Positions 1 through 6,219 of a DNA stretch of 6,391 bases are shown piece by piece. The stretch lies in NCBI GenBank assembly GCA_015494335.1, contig WGBK01000252.1, positions 1 through 6,391 on the forward strand. Reading direction: 5' to 3'. Origin of the DNA: Gammaproteobacteria bacterium (GTDB taxonomy: Bacteria; Pseudomonadota; Gammaproteobacteria; GCA-001735895). The notes beneath the pieces were generated by a model that worked only from the letters and a program-made list of their open reading frames with translations, was not told the origin of the DNA and did not search any database. The first letter of the stretch is position 1. The number at the start of each line of letters is the position of its first letter. A program made the translations under genes and the position numbers.

Positions 1-1553
1 CCGGAGACATCGGAAATCTCGTCCTTGGTGGACAGGCCGGGCATGAAGATCAGGTCGAAACAGGCCTTGTCGTCGAGGCGGGAGGCGGTTTCCGGGTCCA
101 TCAGGCCCTTCTCGATCACCTTCTGCCGCAGCACCTCCGGGTCCATGCCGGCACCGTCATCGACGATGGACAGGACGATATGATCCCCTTCCTGCTGGGC
201 CGACAGCACCACCGTGCCCTGGCGCGGCTTGCCCGCCTTTTCGCGGACATCGGGCAGTTCGATGCCGTGATCCACCGAGTTGCGCACCAGGTGCACCAGC
301 GGATCGGCCAGGGCCTCGACCAGGTTCTTGTCGAGGTCGGTTTCCTCGCCTTCCAGCTCCAGTTGCACCTCCTTGTTGAGGCTGCGCGCCAGGTCGCGCA
401 CCACGCGCGGGAAGCGGCCGAAGACCTTTTTCACCGGTTGCATGCGCGTTTTCATCACCGCGGTCTGAAGATCGGCGGTGACTACATCGAGACTGGAGAT
501 GGCCTTGTGCACGCGTTCGTCGTCGAAGGTCTGGCGCAGGGTATTGAGGCGGTTGCGGGTCAACACCAGTTCACCGACCAGGTTCATGATGTCATCGAGG
601 CGGGCGGTATCGACACGCACTGTGGTCTCGCCCTTGGGGGCAGCCGGCTCCTTGCGCGCGGAAGCCTTGGGCGCGGCCTTTTTCGCCGGTTTCGGCTTGT
701 CGGCCGGCTTGGCCGCGGCTTCGGATTTCGGTTTGGCCGGCGGGGTTTTGCCCTTGCTGGCAGGGGCCTTGTCGGCATCGTCGGCCCGGGCCTTGTCTGC
801 CGCGGTCTGGGCGGCGGTGGGCGCCTTGCCCTTGCCGTGCATCTCGTCGAGCAGGGCTTCGAATTCCTCGTCGGTGATCTCGTCACCGCCGCCGGATGCT
901 GCCGCGGGCTTGTCCTTGTTGCCGGCATCGGCCCCCGCCTCCACGGGCTTGGGCTTGCCGCTGGGTCCGTGCAGGGCATCGAGCAGGGCCTCGAACTCGT
1001 CATCGCTGATCTCGTCGCTGCCGGACACGAATTCTTCCACCGCGGCGGCGGGATCGGCCGTAGCGGCCGCCTCGGCAGCGGCTGCATCGACGGCATCGGC
1101 AACTTCTTCGTCGCTGGCCGGTTCCGCTTCAGCAGGCGTTTCAACGGCAGCGGCAGGCACGGCATCGGGATTCTGCATGTCGATCAGCTGCTGGATCAGC
1201 GCCGGATCAGCCGGGGACGGGTCCTCGCCGCTGCGGATCTGCTCGAACATGGCATTGAGTTCGTCGAGCACGCGCAGGAAGGCGTCCATCATGTCGGCAT
1301 TCAGCTGCAGCTCGTTGTTGCGCAGCAGGTTGAACACGTCTTCGGACTTGTGGCAGACCTCGACCAGGTTGGTCAACGAAAGGAAGCTGCCGCCGCCCTT
1401 GATGGTGTGGAACCCACGGAAAATGGAATTGAGCAAATCGGAGTCGTCGGGGGCCTGTTCGAGGTCCACCAGCTGCTCGTTTAGGGTCTCGAGGATTTCC
1501 CCGGCTTCAACCAGGAAATCCTGGAGGATTTCGTCGTCCAGATCTATGGCCAT
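1..1553 (-). CDS. cheA: Chemotaxis histidine kinase CheA, 3' end outside the window
   Basis: CheA is the cytoplasmic kinase of the chemoreceptor arrays; it autophosphorylates and passes phosphate to CheY and CheB. 517 codons are visible from the ATG (MAIDLDDEILQDFL). The P1 HPt domain covers about residues 1-130, with the phospho-acceptor His49 in GFHTIKGGGSF. Residues about 135-305 form an Ala/Pro/Lys/Asp-rich linker in which I see no globular P2 domain, but two copies of an acidic motif (180-196 and 224-240). The P3 dimerisation helices start near 310 (VRVDTARLDDIMNLVGELVL). The P4 ATPase follows: N box with N425 and D428-H429-G430, G1 box DDGAGMD at 465-471, and the F/G2 region (FMPGLSTKDEISDVSG) at the window edge. 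The rest of P4 and the CheW-like P5 are missing because the window ends. It starts 20 bp after cheZ, with only a weak ribosome site. Family assignment is certain; the role of the linker is inference. Confidence 0.97.
   Translation of the reverse strand, partial: MAIDLDDEILQDFLVEAGEILETLNEQLVDLEQAPDDSDLLNSIFRGFHTIKGGGSFLSLTNLVEVCHKSEDVFNLLRNNELQLNADMMDAFLRVLDELNAMFEQIRSGEDPSPADPALIQQLIDMQNPDAVPAAAVETPAEAEPASDEEVADAVDAAAAEAAATADPAAAVEEFVSGSDEISDDEFEALLDALHGPSGKPKPVEAGADAGNKDKPAAASGGGDEITDEEFEALLDEMHGKGKAPTAAQTAADKARADDADKAPASKGKTPPAKPKSEAAAKPADKPKPAKKAAPKASARKEPAAPKGETTVRVDTARLDDIMNLVGELVLTRNRLNTLRQTFDDERVHKAISSLDVVTADLQTAVMKTRMQPVKKVFGRFPRVVRDLARSLNKEVQLELEGEETDLDKNLVEALADPLVHLVRNSVDHGIELPDVREKAGKPRQGTVVLSAQQEGDHIVLSIVDDGAGMDPEVLRQKVIEKGLMDPETASRLDDKACFDLIFMPGLSTKDEISDVS
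834..884 (-). repeat. Second copy of the CheA linker motif (residues 224-240)
   Basis: This segment encodes DEITDEEFEALLDEMHG, the second copy of the motif at 966-1016. It keeps the acidic start, the EFEALLD core and the closing His-Gly. After it the linker becomes lysine- and alanine-rich up to the P3 domain. Conservation of the core while the surroundings differ suggests selection on the motif itself. Confidence 0.85.
966..1016 (-). repeat. First copy of the CheA linker motif (residues 180-196)
   Basis: This segment encodes DEISDDEFEALLDALHG inside the disordered-looking CheA linker. A near copy lies 44 residues further on (834-884). Of 17 aligned residues 13 are identical, and the DNA is also clearly similar, so a tandem duplication is likely. 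The flanking sequence is Ala/Pro/Lys-rich and not conserved between copies. It could be a docking helix for CheY or another partner (inference). Confidence 0.85.
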
Positions 1554-1573
1554 GGGTTTACCCGTGTTGCATG

Positions 1574-2320
1574 TCAGAAACCGAGACTGGCGAGCAGATC
1601 GTCCACGTCACCCTGATCGGTGGCGACCTCGGCCTTGTCCGCGGTGGGCAGCTGGGGACCATGCGCCATGCTGCCGTCCGTCTTTTGCTTCACCTTCGGT
1701 GCCAGGTTGGCGCCGGAGATGGCGACCAGGCGTACCAGCTTTTCCTCGATTTCCTGCACCATGGTGATGACCTGCTTGATCATCTGGCCGGTGAGATCCT
1801 GGTAGTCCTGCGCCATCATGATATCGGTCATCTGCGATTTAACTTTATTGCTTTCTTCGCTGATGCGTCCGAAGAAGCGGTCGAGATCCTCGCTGAGAGC
1901 GAGGAAATCGCTTTTCGACATCTCGCGATTGCGGAATTGGGACCAGCGCTGCTGGATGCTGTTGGCTTCCTGGGCAAAGTTGTCGATGATGTCCATCGCC
2001 GATTCGGCGGCAGTCATCGTCTTGTGCGCCGCGTCCTCGGTCTTGGTAATGATGAAGTTGAGGCGCTCCTTGGCATCGGGGATTTCTTCCTCGGCCAGTT
2101 CGACGACGCGATCGTCGTCGGTGAAATCGTTGATGGACTCGTGGATCTCGCGGGTCAGCTTGCCCAGCTCGAGAAACAGCGCCGATTCGCGCAGCGTGGT
2201 CAGCTCTCCGATGAGGCGGTTGGCCTCCTCGTCGTTGCCGGCCTTCAGCGCCTCACCCAGTTCGTTGAGGCGCTCGACATACTCCTCGGTCAGGTAACTG
2301 GCCTTTTGCTCGCCCGTCAT
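1574..2320 (-). CDS. cheZ: CheY-P phosphatase CheZ
   Basis: CheZ (248 aa) removes phosphate from CheY-P and so resets the motor signal. The protein is mostly long helices, as expected for the family's dimeric four-helix bundle. The catalytic signature AQDYQDLTGQMIK is present at about 170-182; D175 and Q179 correspond to the E. coli active-site Asp143 and Gln147. After a short variable linker (about 204-235) the protein ends in DVDDLLASLGF, the conserved C-terminal CheY-binding helix. The ATG overlaps the cheY stop by 4 bp (ATGA), and a GAGAGG ribosome site lies 8 nt upstream inside cheY. This implies coupled translation of the phosphatase with its substrate. The length is a little above that of E. 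coli CheZ (214 aa), consistent with pseudomonad-type CheZ. Confidence 0.97.
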   Translation of the reverse strand: MTGEQKASYLTEEYVERLNELGEALKAGNDEEANRLIGELTTLRESALFLELGKLTREIHESINDFTDDDRVVELAEEEIPDAKERLNFIITKTEDAAHKTMTAAESAMDIIDNFAQEANSIQQRWSQFRNREMSKSDFLALSEDLDRFFGRISEESNKVKSQMTDIMMAQDYQDLTGQMIKQVITMVQEIEEKLVRLVAISGANLAPKVKQKTDGSMAHGPQLPTADKAEVATDQGDVDDLLASLGF

Positions 2321-2703
2321 CCTTCCAGCCTCTCGAAGATCTTCTCGATTTTCTCCTTCAGGGTCGCGGCCGTGAAGGGCTTGACGATATAGCCGTTGAC
2401 CCCGGCCTGGGCGGCGGTGATGATCTGCTCGCGCTTGGCTTCCGCGGTCACCATCAGCACCGGCATGTCCTTGAGGTTCTCGTCGGCGCGCACGGTCTTG
2501 AGCAGGGTCAGGCCGTCCATGCCGGGCATGTTCCAGTCGGTGACGAGGAAGTCGAAATTGCCGTTCTTGAGCAGCGGCAGAGCCGTCTGACCGTCGTCGG
2601 CCTCGGTGGTGTTGTTGAAGCCCAGATCGCGCAGCAGGTTCTTGATGATCCGCCGCATGGTCGAGAAATCATCGACGATCAGGATTTTCATGTCTTTGTT
2701 CAT
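2317..2703 (-). CDS. cheY: Chemotaxis response regulator CheY
   Basis: CheY is a single-domain receiver (128 aa). When phosphorylated by CheA it binds FliM at the flagellar switch and changes rotation. All key residues are visible: acidic pocket D11-D12, phosphorylated D56 in FLVTDWNMPGMDG, T86, Y105 and K108 (VKPF). There is no output domain, which together with the adjacent cheZ and cheA supports CheY rather than a generic receiver. The start at 2703 is preferred over the ATG four codons later (MKILIVDD) because GGAGG lies only 4 nt upstream of it and would be 16 nt from the later one. It is the first gene after a 131-bp gap with a sigma-28-type promoter, so it probably leads a cheYZA transcript. 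Its end overlaps cheZ by 4 bp. Confidence 0.98.
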   Translation of the reverse strand: MNKDMKILIVDDFSTMRRIIKNLLRDLGFNNTTEADDGQTALPLLKNGNFDFLVTDWNMPGMDGLTLLKTVRADENLKDMPVLMVTAEAKREQIITAAQAGVNGYIVKPFTAATLKEKIEKIFERLEG

Positions 2704-2760
2704 GCAACCTCCGCCTATTGCATCTTTGATTGCCGCTCCGGAAGCGACGGGCCAGTCCGG

Positions 2761-2787
2761 TTAACGGCAGGTTGGAGTAGAAATTGA
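2761..2787 (-). promoter_or_regulatory. Predicted sigma-28 (FliA) promoter for cheYZA
   Basis: Reading the minus strand, TCAATTTC (2787-2780) is followed by an 11-nt spacer and GCCGTTAA (2768-2761). The flagellar sigma-28 consensus is TAAAGTTT-N11-GCCGATAA. The -10 element matches 7 of 8 bases, the -35 element 5 of 8, and the spacing is exact. Transcription would begin near 2755, giving a leader of about 50 nt before cheY. FliA itself is encoded directly upstream, and chemotaxis genes are classic late, FliA-dependent genes. No start site has been measured here. Confidence 0.65.
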
Positions 2788-2834
2788 ATGTATTGCCGGA
2801 GTATAGACGGTGCTCGCGAAGCGGCGAGGAAAAT

Positions 2835-3560
2835 TCAGGCTTGTTGTTGCCACTGCGACATCTTCGAGCGGATACGCATCATGGCCTGGCCGTGGATCTG
2901 GCAGATACGCGATTCGCTGACCTCGAGCACCTGGCCGATCTCGCGGAAGTTGAGTTCCTCCTCGTAGTAGAGGGACATCACCAGTTGCTCCTTTTGCGGA
3001 AGGCCGGCTATGGCCTCGGCCAGCTGGCGGCGGTACTGGTCGTCGGACAGGGCCTCGAAGGGATCCTCGGATTCGGCCTGCGGCAGGTGGGCGTCACCGC
3101 TCTCGGCCAGTTCGTCCATGCTGTAGAGGCGGGAAGCGCTGGCATCGGCGAGGATCTGATGATATTCGCCGAGGTCGATGCCCATTTCCGCGGCGATATC
3201 GCTGTCGTCGGGATCGCGGCCCAGGCGCGTTTCCAGACGGCGGATGGCCTCGGCCACCTCGCGGGTCTTGCGGTGTACCGAGCGCGGCGTCCAGTCGAGC
3301 TTGCGGATTTCGTCGAGCATGGCACCGCGGATGCGGATGCCGGCATAGGTCTCGAAGCTGGCGCCCTGGTTGGCGTCGAAGTTGCTGTGCGCCTCCAGCA
3401 GGCCGACCATGCCAGCCTGGATCAGGTCGTCCACCTGCACATTGGGTGGCATGCGGTTGATCAGGTGGAAGGCGATGCGCTTGACCAGGGCGGCATGCCG
3501 GGCGACCACCGGGGCGTCCCCGTAGTTCTGCACCTCGGCATACATCGCGTGGCCATTCAT
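2835..3560 (-). CDS. fliA: Flagellar sigma factor FliA (sigma-28)
   Basis: FliA directs RNA polymerase to late flagellar and chemotaxis promoters. The 241-aa protein is of normal family length and shows the three FliA regions. Sigma region 2 is at about 15-95 (LVKRIAFHLINRMP, VDDLIQAGMVGLLEA, FETYAGIRIRGAMLDEIRKLDW). Region 3 is at about 96-140 (TPRSVHRKTREV, GRDPDDSDIAAEMGI). Region 4 with its helix-turn-helix is at about 178-237 (LPQKEQLVMSLYYEEELNFREIG, then VSESRICQIHGQAM). I chose the ATG at 3560 because it overlaps the fleN stop by 4 bp (ATGA) and has GGAG 10 nt upstream. A second ATG five codons later (MYAEVQ) is possible but has no well-placed ribosome site. Family knowledge says activity is held in check by the anti-sigma factor FlgM, which is not in this window. 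Confidence 0.97.
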   Translation of the reverse strand: MNGHAMYAEVQNYGDAPVVARHAALVKRIAFHLINRMPPNVQVDDLIQAGMVGLLEAHSNFDANQGASFETYAGIRIRGAMLDEIRKLDWTPRSVHRKTREVAEAIRRLETRLGRDPDDSDIAAEMGIDLGEYHQILADASASRLYSMDELAESGDAHLPQAESEDPFEALSDDQYRRQLAEAIAGLPQKEQLVMSLYYEEELNFREIGQVLEVSESRICQIHGQAMMRIRSKMSQWQQQA

Positions 3561-4423
3561 GACATCAGCTCTCCGCTCTGGCCGCTGTAGTCGATCAGCC
3601 GTTCGATGAAGAACTCCAGGTGTCCCTCGATGGTCTTCGGCACCGGCCAGTCCATCGCCTTCTGCGCAATCTTGCGCAAGGCCATCGAGGAGGGGCTGCG
3701 GGGATAGGTATCGATCACGCACTTCTGTTTCTGCACCGCTTTCTTCAGGTAATCGTCGTACGGGACCGACCCGATGAAGTCCAGGGTTGCATCGAGATAC
3801 TGGTCGGCCACACGCGCCAGCTTCATATATAGTTCACGACCCTGCTGAATGCTATGGGCCTGATTGGCCAATACGTGAAAACGCTGCACGCCGAAGTCGC
3901 GGTTCATGACCTTGATCATGGCGTAGGCGTCGGTGATCGAGGCCGGCTCATCGCAGACCACGACGATGACTTCCCGAGCCGCCCGCACATAGCTGACCAC
4001 CGAATCGGACAGCCCGGCCGCGGTATCCACCAGCAGCGTGTCCACGGGGATGGTCAGTTCCGAGAAGGCGCGGATGATGCCGGCGTTCTCCGCCGGGGTC
4101 AGGTCGGCCATGCCGCGCGCGCCCGACGAGGCCGGGATGATCTTGATGCCGGCCGGGCCGTCGACGATGATGTCTTCCAGCGAACACTCGCCGTTGATCA
4201 CATGGGACAGGTTGTACTGCGGGTTGAGTCCCAGCAGCACATCGATGTTGGCCAGCCCGAGATCGGCGTCCATGACAATGACTCGCTGCCCCTCGGCGGC
4301 CATCGCCACCGCCATGTTGACCGTGATGTTGCTCTTGCCGACGCCGCCCTTGCCGCTGGTGACGGCAATCACCTTGACCGGTTGCGGCTGGTTCATCTGG
4401 CGTATGCCTTGTGCCTGGTCCAT
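3557..4423 (-). CDS. fleN: Flagellar number regulator FleN (FlhG), MinD-like ATPase
   Basis: FleN/FlhG (288 aa) is a MinD/ParA-type ATPase that limits flagellar number, acting on FlhF and, in pseudomonads, restraining FleQ. The N-terminal DQAQGIR (residues 2-8) matches the DQAxxLR-type motif that stimulates the FlhF GTPase. The deviant Walker A KGGVGKS is at 25-31, the MDAD switch at 51-54 (D52) and Walker B VDTAAG at 132-137. The C-terminal stretch HLEFFIERLIDY fits the amphipathic membrane-targeting helix of the family. The reading frame stays open to 4603, but the upstream part lies within flhF coding DNA and reads as out-of-frame sequence. The ATG at 4423 gives the DQA motif at the very N-terminus; the ATG at 4396 would delete it. 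It begins 20 bp after flhF, with a weak ribosome site, and overlaps fliA by 4 bp. Confidence 0.96.
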   Translation of the reverse strand: MDQAQGIRQMNQPQPVKVIAVTSGKGGVGKSNITVNMAVAMAAEGQRVIVMDADLGLANIDVLLGLNPQYNLSHVINGECSLEDIIVDGPAGIKIIPASSGARGMADLTPAENAGIIRAFSELTIPVDTLLVDTAAGLSDSVVSYVRAAREVIVVVCDEPASITDAYAMIKVMNRDFGVQRFHVLANQAHSIQQGRELYMKLARVADQYLDATLDFIGSVPYDDYLKKAVQKQKCVIDTYPRSPSSMALRKIAQKAMDWPVPKTIEGHLEFFIERLIDYSGQSGELMS

Positions 4424-4443
4424 AGGGTTCGATCTCTGTATCT

Positions 4444-6036
4444 TCAATGCGGTTGCTTCGAAATGATGTTGTGGTAGCGAAAGGCCAGGGTGTCCTTGTC
4501 CACCTGTTCGCTGTATTTCTGCATCAGCGACACCGCCTTGCTCACCAGCCGGTGATTGCGGGCCCGTTGCAGATCCTCCGGCACGCGCTGTCCCGTGCCG
4601 CAATAGCTCAATGGCAACTTATAGCGTATTGCGGCGGTAATGATACCCCCGAGGCTCGCGGATTCGTCGATTTTGGTCACGATGGCCCCGGCCAGGCGCA
4701 CCTTGCCGAAGTTGCGGATGGTTTCGTTGAGGGCCGCAAGCTGGGTATTGGCCGACAGCACCAGGTAGGGATCCACCTCCGGCGCCCCGGCATGCAATTC
4801 GTGGAACTGCTCCGACAGGCGCAGGTCGCGCTGGCTCATGCCGGCGGTGTCGATCAGCACCAGGCGCTTGTCGGCCAGCATCTGCAGGCGGTCGGCCAGC
4901 TCCTCGCGGTTGGCCGCAGTGAGCAGGGGAATCTCGATCATGCGCGCGAACTGCTGCAACTGCTCCTGGGCGCCGATGCGGAAATGGTCGGTGCTGATCA
5001 GCGCCACCGTGTGCTTGCCGTGGGCATGGGCAAAACGCGCCGCCAGCTTGGCGATGGTGGTGGTCTTGCCAACGCCGGTGGAGCCGACCAGCGCAATGCG
5101 GCCGCCACGCGCCAGGATGTCGTTGTTGTCGATGGGAATGGCGCGAGCCAGCAGGCCCAGGGCCTGTTGCCACACCTTGTGCGGATCGCTGGACAGGGCA
5201 CCGAGCTGCTCGAAGATCAGTTCGCAGACATCGCTGCCAAGGCCCAGCTCGGTCATCAGGTTGAGCAGCACCGAGCGCACCGGGTGGCGTTCGTTGTAGC
5301 GATCCCATTCGAGGATATTGAGCTGACTCTGCATCAGGTCGCGCAGGTTCTTCAGCTCGTCCTTGACCTCGTGAATCAGCGGTTCCGAGGACTCTTTTTC
5401 GCGCAGCGGCTCGGCCGCATCCCGCGGATCGAATGGCCGGTTGCGCAGGCGTTCCATCAGTTCGTCGGCCTGATTGGGACGGGATTCCGCGCGGCTGCTT
5501 TCGCGTTCACGCAACAGGGCTTCCTCTTCCACCGGCAGCCCCCGGGCCGGACGCCGGGCCGGGCGCGGCGCGGCTGCCGCTTTCTCGGGTGTGGGAGAGG
5601 GAGCGGCGGTACGGATTCGGGTTTCCGTCGCGGGAGCCGGCGTCGCGGTAGCCCTCGGCGGCACCTGCGGGTTTTCCGCAACGGGTCGGGACGCCGCAAC
5701 GCCCAACACCGGTTCGCGGCGGCCCTCGGCCTGGGGGTCCAGCACGAAGTCCGGCGCCGCGCCGAGATCGTCCACCGCCGGATTGGCGGCGCCCACGGCC
5801 TTGCGCAGCGGCTCGGAAGACGGCGCCTGGGGCGTGGCAGCCGGGTTGCCCATCGCCGCCGCCGGGTTGCCCTGGTAGGCATCGCTGTGCTGATGATCGA
5901 AATCCACCGCGGAGAGGATCTCCACGCCGCCCGGCACCTTCTTGTTGCCGAGGATCACGGCATCCGGCCCCTGCTCCTGTTTCACCAGCGCCAGGGCTTC
6001 TCTCATTGTCGGTGCAAAGGTTCTCTTGATTCTCAT
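4444..6036 (-). CDS. flhF: Flagellar SRP-type GTPase FlhF
   Basis: FlhF (530 aa) is the third SRP-family GTPase beside Ffh and FtsY; it marks the cell pole for flagellar assembly. The N-terminus MRIKRTFAPTMREALALV is typical. Residues about 60-220 form a Pro/Ala/Arg-rich, probably disordered B domain. An N-type helical domain (about 222-310) precedes the G domain: P-loop GSTGVGKT at 318-325, DHFRIGAQEQL from 350, DTAG at 396-399 and TKID at 454-457, ending with the closing GTGQRVPEDL. At 530 residues it is longer than the roughly 430 aa of P. aeruginosa FlhF, and the extra length seems to lie in the B domain. The ATG at 6036 has AGGA 8 nt upstream. The in-frame ATG at 6111 is rejected: its extension does not look like FlhF and would start upstream of the predicted transcription start (near 6096). 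fleN, its GTPase activator and antagonist, follows directly. Confidence 0.97.
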   Translation of the reverse strand: MRIKRTFAPTMREALALVKQEQGPDAVILGNKKVPGGVEILSAVDFDHQHSDAYQGNPAAAMGNPAATPQAPSSEPLRKAVGAANPAVDDLGAAPDFVLDPQAEGRREPVLGVAASRPVAENPQVPPRATATPAPATETRIRTAAPSPTPEKAAAAPRPARRPARGLPVEEEALLRERESSRAESRPNQADELMERLRNRPFDPRDAAEPLREKESSEPLIHEVKDELKNLRDLMQSQLNILEWDRYNERHPVRSVLLNLMTELGLGSDVCELIFEQLGALSSDPHKVWQQALGLLARAIPIDNNDILARGGRIALVGSTGVGKTTTIAKLAARFAHAHGKHTVALISTDHFRIGAQEQLQQFARMIEIPLLTAANREELADRLQMLADKRLVLIDTAGMSQRDLRLSEQFHELHAGAPEVDPYLVLSANTQLAALNETIRNFGKVRLAGAIVTKIDESASLGGIITAAIRYKLPLSYCGTGQRVPEDLQRARNHRLVSKAVSLMQKYSEQVDKDTLAFRYHNIISKQPH

Positions 6037-6106
6037 GGATGCGTTCCTGTTGTGCTGAAGGCCGCAGGCAGGATTCTGACACCCTGCACTGCCCGCAACG
6101 CAATAA

Positions 6107-6122
6107 AGCAATTACCGTTCCA
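6107..6122 (-). promoter_or_regulatory. Predicted sigma-54 (RpoN) promoter for flhF
   Basis: The minus strand reads TGGAACGGTAATTGCT, very close to the sigma-54 consensus TGGCACGNNNNTTGCW. The invariant GG (-24) and GC (-12) are both present with the required 10-nt spacing. The expected start is near 6096, leaving a leader of about 60 nt before the flhF ATG. Family knowledge: flhF of Pseudomonas and Vibrio is a middle-class, sigma-54-dependent gene activated by FleQ/FlrA-type proteins. I could not identify a convincing activator site. Confidence 0.8.
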
Positions 6123-6218
6123 GTCTGGGAAACGACTGCCGGGGCGGTCATTAGTGAAGGAAAGCGGAGATTCAGTCGAGGCAGCCATCCGCCATGCGAC
6201 GGAAACTTGACTGGAACG
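6116..6218. repeat. 10-bp perfect inverted repeat between flhA and flhF
   Basis: CGTTCCAGTC at 6116-6125 and its exact reverse complement GACTGGAACG at 6209-6218 flank an 83-bp interior. One arm overlaps the -24 element of the flhF promoter; the other ends one base short of the flhA stop codon. The interior has no strong hairpin or T-run, so this is not an ordinary terminator. Its function, if any, is unknown. Confidence 0.55.
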
Positions 6219-6219
6219 C

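Noticed and set aside
180..1484. 434-codon plus-strand open frame opposite cheA, and similar plus-strand frames opposite cheZ, fliA and fleN
   Set aside because: The minus strand carries clear CheA, CheZ, FliA and FleN motifs over the same bases; the plus-strand translations are composition shadows.
2800..2805. TATACT on the minus strand as a sigma-70 -10 box for cheY
   Set aside because: No -35-like hexamer is found 16-18 bp upstream; the sigma-28 match nearby is better supported.
2813..2828. Small hairpin (CTCGC / GCGAG) just after the fliA stop, as a terminator
   Set aside because: The stem is only 5 bp and no T-run follows it on the minus strand, so read-through from fliA into cheY seems possible.
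4424..4603. N-terminal extension of FleN
   Set aside because: The extra codons lie within the 3' part of flhF in another frame and do not resemble FleN; the DQA motif sits at the N-terminus when the ATG at 4423 is used.
6126..6160. GC-rich imperfect hairpin in the flhA-flhF gap as an flhA terminator
   Set aside because: The stem on the transcribed strand contains a mismatch and is not followed by a clear T-run.
4447..6210. 587-codon open frame on the plus strand, antisense to flhF
   Set aside because: It lies opposite a well-recognised flhF. Long antisense frames are common in GC-rich DNA, and its translation is low-complexity with no family features.
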